A program made the position numbers and the translations under genes. Shown here piece by piece: positions 1 through 13,050 of a DNA stretch of 64,000 nucleotides. Numbering within the stretch: the first letter of the stretch is position 1; each line of letters begins with the position of its first letter. Location: contig JAHLEZ010000016.1 in the NCBI GenBank assembly GCA_020726505.1, positions 1,426,001-1,490,000 of the forward strand, given 5' to 3'. The stretch comes from Leptodontidium sp. MPI-SDFR-AT-0119. Its lineage: Eukaryota > Ascomycota > Leotiomycetes > Helotiales > Leptodontidiaceae. Under the pieces are notes generated by a model. It ran no database searches, was not told the DNA's origin, and saw nothing but the letters and a program-made list of their open reading frames with translations.

Positions 1-1929
1 TTGTTCGAGTAGTTGTTGCGTATCCCAATAAGGAGTCTTTTGAGGGCCACTGGGATAAATGATTTTCCGAGCATCTTTTGAGCCAATTACAAGCCTTCCT
101 TCAAGACTTATAAAGTCCGAGCAGTGAATAAGACCTTCTTTTGACTTAAAAGGCATTTTTTGTTAATTCTCGTTAAGCCAAATTCGCTTAGAGTACTCTT
201 TAGCGTGAAAACAACTCTCGTCGTGGTAGTATATAACGTGCTTTCTCTCTCTAAAGGGTAAGTTAGGTGTAATAGGTTATAGTACTCTATTCTCGTCTTC
301 TTCGTAATTCGTTGTAAGAGCTTAATATTTAGCTATTTTCGGAAGAAATACGTCTTGTCGATACTTAATTACGTTAGCTCTCTCGTGGCCGTCGACGTAA
401 ACACCTTTCTTTTCTTTTGTAGCGTAAAATCCGAGGCGATTTAACTACTTATAAGTAGCTGTTTTCCCTAGCGGCTTCCATTCCTTTGGTTTTTTACCGG
501 CCTTTTTACGTGTATCGGTAGTCTTTCTTAAAAGAGGTTTCTTACTCTTTTTAGCCGAGGCAAGTAAACGAGGCATGATTTCCGTATTAAGAGCGTGGCG
601 GAATTTCTTTAGTATAACCGTAGTAAGCTTTTGAGCTAATAACTACGTACGACAAGCTTTAAAAACGTCTTCGTTATCGAGGTAAGAATAATTCTTTTGC
701 TTGCCGCCACGAGTTTCGATTAGTAGAGAGCCGTAGGTTCGATAATAGAGATATAAAGCTCTAATTTTACGGGTAAGCGTTTTTCCGTCTCTAGTAGGGT
801 GATTACTCTCGGCTACGAGTAAAAAGGCTTTAATTCGACCTCTACGAGGACTCTTTTTTAAGAGATTTTGAACGTATTATTGAATAAGCGAATATTTAAA
901 GCGTACGCGAGGAAGTAAAAGGAGGTGCTTGTTATTGATTTGTTCCTTAAGCGAGGTAAGGACTTCCCTATAAGTCTTTGGCGTAGAAAAAGACTCAGAA
1001 GAGAACGTAATAGAATCGCTAATAAGTGAGTCTAATAAAAGCTTACTTCGTCTACTATTAATAAACTTTACGTCGTTTAAGTTGTCTAACTTAATAGAAA
1101 TATCTTCGGCTTTAATTTCGGCCTCTATTTGAGCGTCAAAGTCTGAATCCTCGTCGTCGCTAGAATCGATATCTTCGAATATATCTTCTTCTTGTAGAGG
1201 TTGAGGTAATAGTAAAGGTTTTGGCTTAAAGAAAGCAGAGAGAGGTTGTTAAGATTTGTTAATCGAAGGCGTTTGATTAACCCGTTAAAGAGATATTTGA
1301 CGATTTAACTCTTTTTGAGCTGCCTTAGCTCGTTGAATAGTTACCGAAGACTTCTTCTTAATAAGAGCTAGTTTACTTTTATAAGAGCCTTTAGATTTTA
1401 ATAATAAGTTAGTTATATATATATTAAAAGAAGTTAATTACTTACTAAGGATTGGCGTATTAATTACTTTCTCTAAAAGTATATAAAAGTTACCCTTTGA
1501 GTCGATTATTAACTTACGAAAGAACCTAGAGCGTTTAAACTCGTCGGCTACTTTTTTCTTAATATTTGATTCGTTGCTTTCCTCCTTGTTTAGCCTATCC
1601 GGGCCTAGCTCTTCAAGATTTTAATCTAAATACTCGTTATTACAAGTAATATCATCTTCTTCTTCTTTAATCTCGCTCTTTAATTCGCTAATCGCTTGAG
1701 CTCTTTCCTCTTCGGATTCCGAATCGATTTGACTACTGTTAAAAGTAGTAGGTGTAGAGGTGTAGTTTGGTTTGGTAGGTCGTAAGGGTAAGTGAAGTGT
1801 AGCAGAGGTAGAGCTTGAGGCTTGAGATTCTGGTGTTTTTTGACGAGGACGCTTTGTAATTGGCCTAATAGGCGATCCAGGAGGTAATTTCGCTAGCGTA
1901 GCACTTTGATTTCGCTTTGAAGGAGCCAT
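1..1929 (-). pseudogene. decayed DDE transposase, N-terminal part
   Basis: The reading frame runs leftward from an ATG at 1927-1929. The first 102 codons are open (1621-1929), starting MAPSKRNQSATLAKL, and give a proline/serine-rich basic head followed by an acidic stretch. After that the frame is full of stops, as expected from RIP (CAA, CAG and TGG codons turned into stops). The rest of the family protein, with the catalytic FVFD-x-SSA and NPIEMYW motifs, is seen only in the copy at 56.2-59.0 kb, because this copy is cut by the window start just before the catalytic core. No active protein is expected. Confidence 0.75.
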
Positions 1930-2354
1930 ATTAGCTCTTATAAAGGTGTGGTGGTTGTGGTAGTTGTAAAGGTAAGGTAATATAAGATAGGTTTGACGTT
2001 GAAGTTAAAGATATTTCGCCTCGCTTAAGTGCTAAGCTAGAACTTTACTTTGTAAAAAAAAAAGTAAAAACTCAACATTTTTAAAAACTTTTTAATCCAA
2101 ATTACGTGCACGAGTAAGGGAAGGAAAATGCGCTAATTAAATTTTTTTTGTGGGCCCTAATAAAACAGTTATATTTATGTAAAGAAAAATTGATCAAAAA
2201 TTCTAAAAATAAATTTTTTTGGGATATATTTAAGTATAACTTTTTAATTACATAGTAAAATAAAAAAAAATGAATAAGCCAAATAGTCTTATATAATAAA
2301 GCGCAACTTTTGATAAAAAAATAACCCCACTTTTTTAAAGTCTAAAAACTTACC
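1930..2354. other. noncoding end of the DDE transposon
   Basis: Very AT-rich stretch between the transposase start and the terminal repeat, with several poly-A/T runs. I see no coding sequence. It presumably holds the transposase promoter. Confidence 0.5.
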
Positions 2355-2375
2355 GTGTTTGAAGCGGTCCGACTG
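2355..2375 (-). repeat. terminal inverted repeat of DDE transposon
   Basis: Reverse complement begins CAGTCGGACCGCTTC and is identical over 21 bases to 55043-55063. It is flanked by TA at 2376-2377, the presumed target duplication. Confidence 0.85.
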
Positions 2376-2377
2376 TA

Positions 2378-4777
2378 CTTCTCGATGATTGAGATCAACT
2401 AGCCTTCCTGTGTTTACCGAGTAAATACACGACCGTTACAAAGAGAGCCTCAGATCAGTTAAAGTCTTACTTATATACTTGTGCTAGAGGTAAGGGGAAT
2501 CACGTATTTTATAAAGTACGCGATTAACTCGCAGTACTTGGCCAGGCTATTAGAAACCGGGTGGAAATTAGTAATATATAGTTTCGCTATTTATATCTCT
2601 TAAAGTATTAATAAAGGCATTAACTATATCGAAGCACTTAATCTCTAAATTAAAATAAGCTATGAGCGCTATTGTGATTTTAAAAGACTTTATAAAGAGT
2701 GTACTTGTGTGTATTAAAACAATCGTTACTTTACTCTAAAGGTCACCCTAAACTACTATTCGTGAGTAACATCTTAAGATATATTTATTTACATTTGGCT
2801 TATATTTAAAGACTTATATAAGCGGGACAAGAGTGTTTATAGTGTTCGAATCGTACTTCTGTAGACGCTAGCATTTATGTTTGTTTATATTTCCTATTTT
2901 TAACTTGTAGTCCTTTAAAAACCACTCTTTTATTAAGTAGTTCTTAAAATCGCTTTACCTCTTTAGTTTTAGTAAAAGATCTTGGACCTTAATTTTAAGA
3001 AGTGAGAGCTTCCCTTTTAGTGGCGGGCGATTTACTTGTATTACTACCGTAATTATTAAATGTACTATCTTAGTTAATTCCCTAAAATTATCTTACTTTT
3101 CTTAAGACATATATTAATTAAGTATAAGCTTATAAAGAAGCTGGTTGATTTTAGATTAAAGATTACTATACTTAGTTAAGGTGTACTTATTAAAGTCTAT
3201 ACCCCCGAGATTTAAATTACCCCCGAAATTAAGGTTGCCTTTTTAGGAGCGCGTTTCTTTAAAAATAATAGTAAGCGTTATAAATACTTTATTACTTTAC
3301 CTCTTTTACGTAGTCTCCCTCTTTTCCTCGTGCTTCTTACTAACTTATTACGAGTACTTAAGGCTTTAAGTTAAGTCGTAGTTACCTTAACTTTTATTTA
3401 AGAGCGTGTTATTACTCTCGTCTGTCCTCGTACGTTTGCTAAGCTTTTAACGCTTTAGTCCGAGAGCGTGTTACTGCTTTCGATAATAAATCCGAGGTTT
3501 AGAGGCTTGTCTTTAAGGAGTTAATTACTTTTAACTTTTATTTATAACTTCTTAAGTTACTTAACTAGAGTTTTTAGTTAGTTCTTTTAGTACTTTTTCT
3601 AGTAGTAGTAACTCTACTTACAAGTAATCTGCTTTTGGAGTAAATGACGGTATTTAAATCTCGAGTCTAAAAGCTCGAGACGGACTTTTAGCTTAGTCTT
3701 ATAATATGTTTAACGCCCGATTTATGAGTTATATATTCTTACTTAGACGCGATCCCTCTGAGTCTTGTTTTATGCCTGCCGTAAGCCTTAGGTCGTATGT
3801 ACTTAACCTCTATTCCCTGCCCTTTACTAGAATTTTAACCGGCGTATTATTTAGTATAAGAGTAGCTTCGGGAGTTAAAAGTCTTATTATAATACTTAAT
3901 TCTCTAGTATCTTTTACCCCCGAGTTTTAACTTTCTAAAGTTATAGTTAATCCCTTAATAAGCTTAAAAAGTAATATTAGCGTGCTTTTAACTATAACTA
4001 TTACTTCCTTAATAGTCTTATTACTTATAATGTTCTCTAGGATTCCGGCTTAATTTACGACTAATTTATCTTCTTTAATAAGATCGTAAATTGACTAAGC
4101 TTCCTTAACTGTAATTATTACTTCTTCTTAACTTGACGTGTAAAATAAGTCTTTATTAAAGCGTACGTTACGCGTTACGATAATTCGGTCGAGACGTAAC
4201 ACTTAAATCTAGTAAATATTAAAAGCATAGAAACCTATTAAGTATTTAATATGCGCACGTGTATTTACTTTAAACGCTCTTTTCTCTTGCCCTTTCGCTT
4301 GTTTTATTATTAATAGATATACTCTACACCTAAAGACGTAAATCCTATTTTAATTTAGTCTGAGATTTATAATAAGCTTTATAACGAGCGCCGGATTATA
4401 TTATTAAAAGTAGTTACGAAACCATTAATTTAGTGTTTTTAGTAGTAACTGCCAATTATTTACGCGCCTAGGGCTCTTATTATATAAGTAAATGCCTTTT
4501 AGTGCGCATTTAATAGCTAGTTCCGCGGGGAGATTTACTAAGAGTCTTATTTTAATTCCCTTATTAACTACTTCTTGGCTAACCTTTTCGGCGCTGTTAT
4601 TTAGTTTATAAGTTAAGGTAGGTAAAACCTCGAGTTCAATTCCGAGCTTCTTAGCCTAGTTCTTATATCTCGTGAACCCGCGGATAGCGATAACTGCCTT
4701 TTCTTAATTGTGTTTTAGTCTATATATTAAGAGTCCGAATTACTTACGCACTTAGCGTTTAAAGCTCTCGATGTATT
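2378..4777 (-). mobile_element. copia element C4, left part (reverse transcriptase and integrase)
   Basis: Read on the minus strand this is copia pol. From about 4777 down to 4430 it gives the C-terminal half of integrase, with EVVNKGIKIRL and a VLPTLTYKLNNSAEKV stretch that corresponds to the integrase catalytic glutamate region. From about 2900 down to 2380 it gives reverse transcriptase, including TIYY-x-FPPGF and VNRVLYKIRDSP (the copia ALYGL-RDSP block). Many stops stand at former Gln and Trp codons. C4 is cut on the left by the DDE transposon and on the right by C1a at the CGAAG target. Integrase continues at 27078: joining 4777 and 27078 restores the reading. Confidence 0.8.
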
Positions 4778-4782
4778 CGAAG

Positions 4783-4967
4783 TGTCGTACAGGCACGGGC
4801 TAATGCTCGGTTAGATGTACACTACGCTGGATATAGTTTCTACTATATTATACCGCTTTTAGGAGAATAACGTGTTCCCTTAAATTCCTTATATATTCTA
4901 GATAACAATTAAGCACTTTAATTCTCCTTACGTTAATCGCAAGGCTTTACTCTACTTCTACACTATA
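4783..4967 (+). repeat. 5' LTR of C1a
   Basis: 185 bp, TGTCGTACAGGC at the start and decayed TATA for CACA at the end. It matches 26888-27072, and in reverse 30832-31016 and 39002-39186. Target duplication CGAAG lies just left. Confidence 0.9.
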
Positions 4968-4979
4968 GTTATAAGCCCC
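4968..4979 (+). other. primer-binding site of C1a
   Basis: GTTATAAGCCCC directly follows the LTR. The same word follows the 5' LTRs of C1b and C2, and GGTTATAAGCCCC follows the C4 LTR. It fits the complement of the initiator-Met tRNA anticodon arm (GGTTATGAGCCC), with TG changed to TA. Priming by a half tRNA is known for Drosophila copia and yeast Ty5; its use here is inferred. Confidence 0.6.
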
Positions 4980-5159
4980 GTGACGAAGCTATTAAGTTAG
5001 TATTCTTCCTTTTATACTTTGTAGATTTAAATAAAGCTATTAACGTAGGATTAGTAAGTGATAAATAACGTCGGCGTTTTCTACTTATTAATAAGTATAG
5101 TTCACATTGCCATTTCCTTTTAACTTCACTAAAAAAGGGTAAATCGAGCACCTGTACTT

Positions 5160-6400
5160 AATATTTTCTTTTCCTCTTTAATAAATCTATTAAACCCTCG
5201 AGAGAGTAACCCTCTCTTTGCTATAGTAGACTTAACTTTAGTCTCCTCTTCTAATAATCAAACGCCGCTTAATTACGACAGGTAAACCTAGACTTTATAG
5301 TACTAAGCCTTTAAATCCTTTTATATCTTCTATAAGGTATAGACGTTAGTTGATTTAAAATTACTAGTCGCTCTAAATATCCTCGAAAACGAGCCTTAAG
5401 TATAAACGATCGACTAAGTAAAGGCACAATAAGACAAGAAGGCTCTCGATTTTAACTTTAGGGAGTAAGTAAAGTGAGATAGAGACTAATAAGCACCCGA
5501 ACTTAAGGGACTTAAATTAAGTGTAATACCTCTTGTACTATTTAACGTTACTATAGTTACTTTAATATATACTACTCTAATAAGGGAGTATGTTATTAAA
5601 CACATATAATAATCGGAAAAGGCTCGAGCTTATAAAGTAATATATAAGTAGATTTAAGAGACGGTTAATCCTTCGATTTACTAGAGTACTATTTAGGAGT
5701 GTGGAATTAAGGAGGAATAAAGAGCGAAAGAGTAACCTGACAAGATGACGAACGAATTAAACGACCTACGATCTTAGACTTTATAAATACTCCTTAAGGT
5801 ATTAAAGAGAGACTACGCTCCTTTAGAAACAAGTAATATTACTAAAGGTTAAGCTAAATACAAAGAGAAGCTCGAAATCGTCAAAACAAGACGAGTTAAT
5901 CTTAAAGTGTGAATTCAAGAGTAGCGATCAGCTTACTAAAATACTTTATTATACGACATTTCGGACGTCAAGGGCCCCTTAGCGATTATTAACTTCATTA
6001 AGGCAGTGCAAGAGAAGCTCGCACTTAAATAAGCCCATAAACGATTATCTGAGGTCCTCAGAGACGATACTCTTAGGGTTATTTACAAGTATATATTACT
6101 TTAATACGTTAATTAGTTATTAGCGCTTAATAAAGAGTCTCTTACGGCTACTAGAAGAAACAAGACAATTAAATTATACGTTATACTTAAAGAGAGATTA
6201 AATACTCTAGAAGTATCACTAGTACTAAGGACTCCTTTGCTAAATACCTTGATTAACACTTGCCCTTATAAGGTGAGCTCTCACTGACACAAGGCGATTG
6301 AGTGTTATAGACTTTAATATTACTACGACGGCTTAACTAGAGACAAACTACGTAACTTACCGTCTGCGGAGGAAATCAAGGAGACCCGAATTAAGTTTGA
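5160..6400 (+). pseudogene. C1a gag region, decayed
   Basis: Plus-strand gag-position sequence between the primer-binding site and the protease. Short readable stretches occur near 6330-6480, for example a run containing KFEKEFPDLKRVISKKGW, which also occurs in C1b around 37.4 kb on the minus strand. Stops are too frequent for a protein. I do not see a clear zinc knuckle. Confidence 0.6.
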
Positions 6401-9400
6401 AAAGGAGTTTCCTGACCTTAAGCGAGTAATTAGTAAGAAAGGGTGGAGACAAGTAATAATAAAGGAAATTGCCAAGGGAATAACCTCTAAAAACTCCTTG
6501 TCTTCTCTAATAACTACAACAAAAGCCTTAGAGCTACCGAGGTATCCCGGCAATATTAATATATATATAATTAGTCCAGAGTTATTTAATAAGGCTCTCG
6601 CCACCTCAGGAATCTACGCTATTATTAATATAAATCGACACCTGCTCTCAGAGAGCACCCTACTTAATAACGGCGCTACTACTCATTTAGTTAATTCGGT
6701 TGCTCTATTAAAGCCTAAAACCTTTGTCAAATCAACGAACGATGACAGTATTAAAGTCGGAACGTCGAGCCTTATAATTAAAGGTCGAGGTACTCGTGTT
6801 TTTAAGGGTGCTCTTTATAGCCCTAATAGACTAAACACTAAGGACTTGAGGCTCTCTAACGTCGCTGTCGTTAAAGGGTTTAATATTAATATCATTTCAA
6901 AGACTCATTTATTATAAGCAAGAGTTTAGTATAATAAGTTAGACTACACGTTACGCGTGGGATTAGCTAAAAAGAGTATCGTGTTAAAGCAATTAAAGCG
7001 ATAGTTTAACTTAACTTTCTTTAAATACAAGCCTTTTAATTACTCTTTAGCTCCCGTAACAGCTCTTAACTCTCTAATTCGCTCAACTTATACCTTTTGA
7101 ATATTCCCCACGCTTTAAAGGAGTATCCGGCAAGGCTTTCAATTAAGTTGACGATATTTGAGACCGCGGCTAGACGACGCTAGGTTATAGCACTTACGGG
7201 CAAGGCACTTAAGGAAGGAAACGTTAGAGAATTTAGTTAAAAATGCGCGCAACGTCGAGATCTTTGGCACTACTTAAATTGAGTATAAAGAGTACTCTCT
7301 AACTATCGCGTAGTAAGTCGTTAGTCGAAGACCTTTAGAGAGAATAATTACTTGGCCTTTTTATCGCATTTCTTAGGACTTATTTAACTTCCCTATTAGA
7401 TTTAATAAGAATACCTGGCTCTTATTAGTTAAAGACTAATACGACGGGAAATTTTATAAATAACTCTTAAAAAATAAAGGGTTAATCGCCGTCCTAGGAG
7501 CTCTTAAACCGTTTAAGGCTTAGACGAGACGTTAATTCGGACTCTCGATTTGCAAAATATGCTAAGATAACGATACCTTAGTTATAAGAATCAATAAATT
7601 AATTGAGTACGAAAAGTAATATATAGAGAATAGTATTAATATTAAAGGTACCCCTTTACATACGTACTAATTTAATAAGGAAGCTGAGCGCGTAAGTAAG
7701 GAAATCATCGAAAAGTCTATTAAGATACGCCTTTTAGTAAACTTACCGGAGGAGCTTTAGACGGAAGTAATTATAGCGGCAATTACTTTTTATAATATAA
7801 GTCTAGCTACTCGAAAAGGCTTTAAGAGTCTAAATGAGATCTTTTAAGCTTAGTTTAAGTAATATTTTCGGTATTACGACCCCAAGCTTTTTTAGAAGCT
7901 TAATACTGATATACGACTTAACTGGAGCAATATATAGGCGTACGGCTGTAGAGCTTACCCTATAATTAAGGACCGAGAGGCTCTTTAACAAAAGAGAGCA
8001 TTTAAAGTCAACCTAAGAGCGCACCTTAAATACTTAGTAAGATACGTCTCGTCTAATATATACAGGGTCTAGGTACTTTAATTATAACGTGTAATAGTGA
8101 TTTAGAACGTTACTTTCAACAAATACCTCTTTTATTCGGGCTCTCTAAACGTAGAGAGAGCGGTCAGCTAGCCGCGCTTAATATTAAGAGATCTTACTAA
8201 AATACTAGAAGAAGAGGAGGGACCCTAGGACGCTAGAATCGATATAATTAATCGACTGAGCGCACTCGACATATTAGAATTAATAATAAGTACTACCTTA
8301 GAAAAGGAATAACTAAGCTAAGTAATAAGTTCCATAGAAACTATTAAGTTTATAATATTAAGGGTGTCATAGCCTTCGCTTAAGCTTTTAACTATAAGGT
8401 TAAAGTAACTAATATTACCCTTAGAAAAGTTAAGATTAATAGAACTCGTTAGTAAAAACTCGGGGGTAAATTAACTAAGGAAGAGTACTAAACTTCTTAC
8501 TCACGAGTACCCTAATTAAGTCTCAAAACGAGTCGACAAATCAAGACAGTTAATGTTTTAAAGCACAACTAAGAGAGATGTCTTATATAACGTATTAAAC
8601 TTTAAGAGAAATATAAGAGTTAAACGCTAATTAATACTACAAGTTATTATATACTCTTAAGGGCCACACGACCGAGAGCGCGGTCTTAAGCGTCGGGGAG
8701 CACTTACTTAAGGTGCCGGCCCTAAGTAATCGGAAGCTCCGCCTTAAGTAATAAAATACAAGGAGTATTTTAATTTATTAGACTTAAGGGAAGAATTAAG
8801 TATAAAGTAACACTTATTACTTTTAGCCCTAACTAATAACAACTTACTTAAACCTTTATAAAGGAAGAGGGTAGAAGATCGAGTAACTGGCGACGGTCGA
8901 AAGACTCGAGTTAGTAGTAAGATAACGAAACCGAATCGAAGCGTCTATATAATAACTATTAGAAAACTAATTATAAAATCGTTAAACCTGTTAAGTAACC
9001 GTGAGTATTTAGAGGATTTTCTAGGGACTTTCTGGCCTAGTTAAGAACTAGTATAAAGAGACGGGAAAGACTTAAGCGTAGTCTACGCTATTATCTTAGC
9101 GTCTATTCTCAAAAATGTCGAAATTCGACAACTAGTTAATTTCCCACAAATATATTAATCTTAATTACTAAAGGACCTATTGAATTAGAGAGACCTCAAG
9201 GATTACCCTCTAGGAGAGTATTTCTGAGCCGACGTAATTAAGGAAATCACTAACTTAAAGTCGCGTAACTATTAAAAAGTTGTTAAATAAAGCTTCGCCA
9301 CTAAATAACTAATACTATTAAAATAAGTATTTCACGCTAAGGTCGATTCTTTAAAGTATTTAACTAAGTGTCGCTCGTGAGTTATTATTAGAGGGGATTT

Positions 9401-9705
9401 ATAACCCGAAACGTCAATTCTCTTAATATATACGGCCACCTTAGTTACTTGTTCTTTTAGGACCGCTATAGCAATAGCAGCTCAATTTAATTTAGAGATA
9501 ATTTAATTTAATATTGTTAACGCCTTTATTAACACTAAACGAAGCGAATCGAGTGCTCACATACGCTACTACTTACTAGACGGATTTAAATAAGACGGGA
9601 TAGTAGTAGAAGTTAATCGTGCACTTTATAGACTCAGAGACTCGCTAGTACTATAATATAAAGACTTTATTAGAACTTTATTAAAGTTAAGGTTAATCCC
9701 TTATA
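6400..9705 (+). pseudogene. C1a protease, integrase and first half of reverse transcriptase
   Basis: An open stretch at 6498-6917 (139 codons) holds the aspartic protease region, with LLNNGATTHLV (active-site D-S/T-G position changed to NNG) followed by GTSSLIIKGRGTRVFKG. Integrase follows over roughly 7.0-8.1 kb with heavy decay. Reverse transcriptase begins near 9.0 kb and runs to LRLIPYKE at 9710, where C2 is inserted. It continues with EEPYIF at 24376. Aspartate to asparagine at the protease site and many stops show that the element is dead. Confidence 0.75.
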
Positions 9706-9710
9706 AGGAG

Positions 9711-9906
9711 TGTCGTGCAAGAGCACGCCTAGAGGCTCCACAGAGGCGAAATTGACGTATTATTGAGGTATGCGTAGTACTATAATTAATGGTTATCTAT
9801 CTACGTATAGTCTATTTAAGCTCCCTGAATATAGAGGTCGCGGGCGCTTTGGCCATAGTGCCTTTGATTAGGCTCGCTTAGCCGGCCTACTATAACCTGC
9901 ACGACA
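9711..9906 (-). repeat. 3' LTR of C2
   Basis: 196 bp. It differs from 24180-24375 at nine positions, all transitions. A purine tract (read on minus GGCGAGGGGGTG, 9907-9918) borders it on the internal side. Confidence 0.9.
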
Positions 9907-10139
9907 CACCCCCTCGCCAAGGATAATACTAAGCTTTAGCGAAATAAACAAGTGCTTAATAAACATAATAGACAATAGGAAATCGACATATAATATATAA
10001 CTAATAATATAAAAGCGATAGACAGTAAGGAAAAATAATAAGTAGTCGCTAAAGTAAACATATTAAACGTCTAAACGAGAGTATATAAATAACTACTCCC
10101 CTATTATAACTTCCTTTTATAAGTATATTAAATTCAAAA

Positions 10140-11160
10140 TAAGTCGTGTCTCCGCCGCTAAGTTAGCCGCCCGCGCCTCTCGGCGCTCTAACCTCGCTGC
10201 TACTCGCGTAGTAAAGAAAGTACGTTTCCTTTATGTTTTATTAATTTGAGATTAGTTCTAACGTTATTTAAGTTAAAAAGTTAAAAAGTTAAGTAAGTTA
10301 GAATATATTAACTAGCTATAATAGTCTGCCGCCGCTCCTCGCCGCCGTACCCCCTCTCTTACGCCCCCTCCTGCCGCCCCTGCCACCCCCTCTCGCCGCC
10401 GCGCTGAGGCAAGTGCTAATAGGGAGGTCCCTTGCTTAACATACGTTAAAGCTGCCTTAAAAGGTGACTTCCTTATTAATATTTATTAAGATGCCGCTGG
10501 CTTAGCTTGGTGCCTTCGGTGCTATAGTTAGAATTATAGTTGCGCCGGTCTTATTAGGCCTATTATTATAGTGGCTTTTGCCGCCTTTCTAGAGGAGAAG
10601 CGTGGTGCCTCGTGTACTTGTATAAGTTTAACTTTAGTTTTTGTGGTTTTAAGTTTAATTAACTCTAAGTAGTAATTAAAATCCCTTTAGGCCGCGGTCC
10701 GTGAAGCTCTTATTACTCCTAGTATATTTATTCTGTCTTTGTAATAGCTTTAAAGAGACTGACTTTAATTGTCTAGCCACTGCCGCCCCCGCCGCTGCCC
10801 CTGCCCCTACCTCCGCCCCCCGCCTAATCCTCTTACTTATTTAGGTTAGTACTAGTACTAGTGCTATTAGTACTAGTACTAGTGCTATTAGTACTAGTGT
10901 TAGTGCTAGTACTACTACTGCTACTGATAATACTGTCAGTGTAGCCGCCCGCCGCCGCCGTATCAAGGAGTTACTAGTAAAGTTAATAGACTTGTTAGTA
11001 ATTTAGTTCGCGACTTAATAGCGGCTAAAGAACGTACCCCTTTAGAGTTATAGTTTATTACCTTATAAGTAACTTAAGAACAGGCCCTTATATACTTGCT
11101 TTACGTTAGTTTAGTTGTGGCTTTAGCCGGAATAGAATTCCTGCCCTCTAATAACTTAAA
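10140..11160 (+). pseudogene. antisense accessory ORF of C2, decayed
   Basis: This lies between C2 RNase H and its 3' LTR but reads on the opposite strand to gag-pol. It starts in a GC-rich Pro/Ala-type segment (10320-10420). At 10428-10546 it gives PCLTYVKAAL, 17 residues, then WCLRCYS-stop-NYSC: a C-x2-[C/Y]-x3-AL plus C-x2-C-x6-C layout shared with the antisense ORFs of C1 and C3. A Ser/Thr-coding tandem repeat follows near 10850-10920, then a helical-looking tail with RLVSNLVRDLIAAKERTPLEL. Several stops stand at former Gln codons. Function unknown; zinc binding is only inferred from the cysteines. Confidence 0.6.
10846..10925 (+). repeat. AGTACTAGT-type tandem repeat
   Basis: Imperfect repeats of agtactagtgctatt inside the antisense ORF of C2. 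In one frame they give a Ser/Thr-rich linker. It is a simple-sequence tract, not a CRISPR array. Confidence 0.8.
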
Positions 11161-11229
11161 AAGATTATATTTAAAGTAATTATATTACTTTAAAAAATAT
11201 AAAGAAAAACAAAAAAGTGTGTTTTATAA

Positions 11230-13050
11230 TAAAGTGTAAGCTTTAATTAAGCTCTTCTACTAACGCCTTAATATCTTGTAAGTTAAGTAATACGACAAAA
11301 GTCTTAAACTTCTGGCGTGGGAGGTTTTTAGTGAGGCTATTAGTGTATATCTCACTACTAAATAAATACGTAACTTTAAAACTGACTTTTTAGTACTCTT
11401 AGTGTAACTATATATTTTAAATATTAACGTGCCTAAGCTTAATTAATATATACTAGTTCTCTCTAACTATAAGCCTAATTGTCTATTAGTTGTCGTAAAA
11501 GATATTTTAAGGGCACCCCATATTAAGATATATTTCTTTAAAGAGCCTCTATAGTATTATAACTTCCTTTATAGTTCGCTTTACCCCTAAGAGCTCAGCT
11601 TCTATAGTCGAGGGAGTGACTATGTCTTGCCTAAATACTTTTTAAAGTATAACACCCCTAAACAAAAGAATAATAAGCCCTTATAAAGAACGCTTAGTTT
11701 TTAAATTATTTACGAAAGAGGCATTAGACGTTATTATAAGCTGCGTTTTACGCTATTAATAGTTATAAACAATCCCTAAGAAACGTGTACTAAACAAGTA
11801 ACGTATCGTCTAATTAATAGCCTGTAAGTGCTTCTAGCTTAAGTTCGTTAAGAATTACGATAACTGTGAAGCTATAAAAGCTACGTCTAGTTTAATTATG
11901 ACAGCCGTGTATAAGACAGATCCGACCTTTTCTTAGTACTCTTTAATTTATGCCTTCGTTGCTTTGCTAGTGTTTTTGACTAAGTCGTAGTACGGCAGAA
12001 GGGTGCTCGGGTAGTTACTATCTACTAAGCTGAATTTCCGGGCCACCTTCTTTATATACGTGTCGTGGACTAACGTGACTGTTTTCGTATATCTGTCCTA
12101 TATAATTCGTACCCTAAGAAACTACTTTACGTCACTTATTATAGTTAACTCGTAGGCTTTATTAAGGCTATTAGTAATTTTAGCCGCTATAACGAGGTTT
12201 AACTTATAGTATAACACTTGTATATCGTCTACGTAAAAGGCCACAAATACTATACGCTTGTCGTTTATAAATATATAAGGCTCTTTTATAAGTGGCTCTA
12301 GACTAAGGCTTTTGAGTGTAGCTAAGAAGTCGTTATATTATAGGGCTAGGGAGTCACGTAGGCTATATAAGGCTCTGTCGATCTCTATAACTATGCCGGG
12401 CTGCTTAAAACTATTAGGAAGGTAATAGTAAACGGGTGTATTTCGTTTGTCTCGTTTTATATTAATAAAAGCGTTTACGACGTCGTATTACTTAACTTCT
12501 AAGTCAAATTAGGCTGCTAGGGCTATTATAACACGAAAAGACCTCGCCGCTAGTGTAGAGGCGTACGTAGAGAATATAGTAGCATCCTCTTATAAGTCAC
12601 CCTTAATAACAATACGCGATTTAGTACGTATAAGCTGTCTAATTAAGTTAACTTTGTAAGTAAATACTTATTTTAGTAGTATAGGCGTCGTTTTAACGTC
12701 TGCCTTAGGCACAATATACTAGCATTTCTTAGCCTAAAGGTTCTCTATCTCTTTACGTGCGTCCTCTCGGAAGCGTTCTCCCCACGGGTGTTAGTCTAAG
12801 TTTTACTAGTACTTTAGTACTATTAGAAGCTTTGCCTAATATAGTTATATTATTTTAGAGCTTATAGTTTCTTATATTTTAATTGTTTTGCTACTAACTA
12901 TAGCTATAAAGACAGTATATATAGTTCTATAGTCTTTATTATCTTCTCGCGTCACGTCTTTATTCTAAAACGTCGTAATAAAGGATACGATTTGCGTATA
13001 GTTCTTGTCTTTTTAGTCTATAGACTTGGCGCTTAAGAGCTCCTTTATTG
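11230..13050 (-). pseudogene. C2 reverse transcriptase and RNase H, decayed
   Basis: On minus, from about 12450 down: RALYSLRDSLAL, then KEPYIFINDKRIVFVAFYVDDIQVLYY (read in parts), which holds the YVDD active-site box of copia reverse transcriptase near 12.23 kb. Further down the RNase H blocks FLTNLS and RFLGIVYNY appear near 11.9-11.8 kb. Stops at former Gln and Trp codons break the frame. Confidence 0.75.

Larger units (their letters stand above)
1..2375 (-). mobile_element. DDE DNA transposon, copy 1, cut by window start
   Basis: The right end is a terminal inverted repeat at 2355-2375, followed by TA at 2376-2377. Read inward from the end it begins CAGTCGGACCGCTTC. The same 21 bases start the copy at 55043, also next to TA. 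A CAGT end and TA target are usual for the Tc1/mariner group. The body matches 57.26-59.0 kb base by base apart from many transitions. The element interrupts the reverse transcriptase of copia element C4, whose reading resumes at 2378. The left end lies outside the window. Confidence 0.85.

Noticed and set aside
3706..3930. 74-codon open frame on plus
   Set aside because: It is the complement of C4 pol, which reads on minus; RIP makes antisense frames open by chance.
10846..10925. Regular short repeats that could suggest a CRISPR array
   Set aside because: Contiguous microsatellite-like units without unique spacers, in a eukaryotic sequence.
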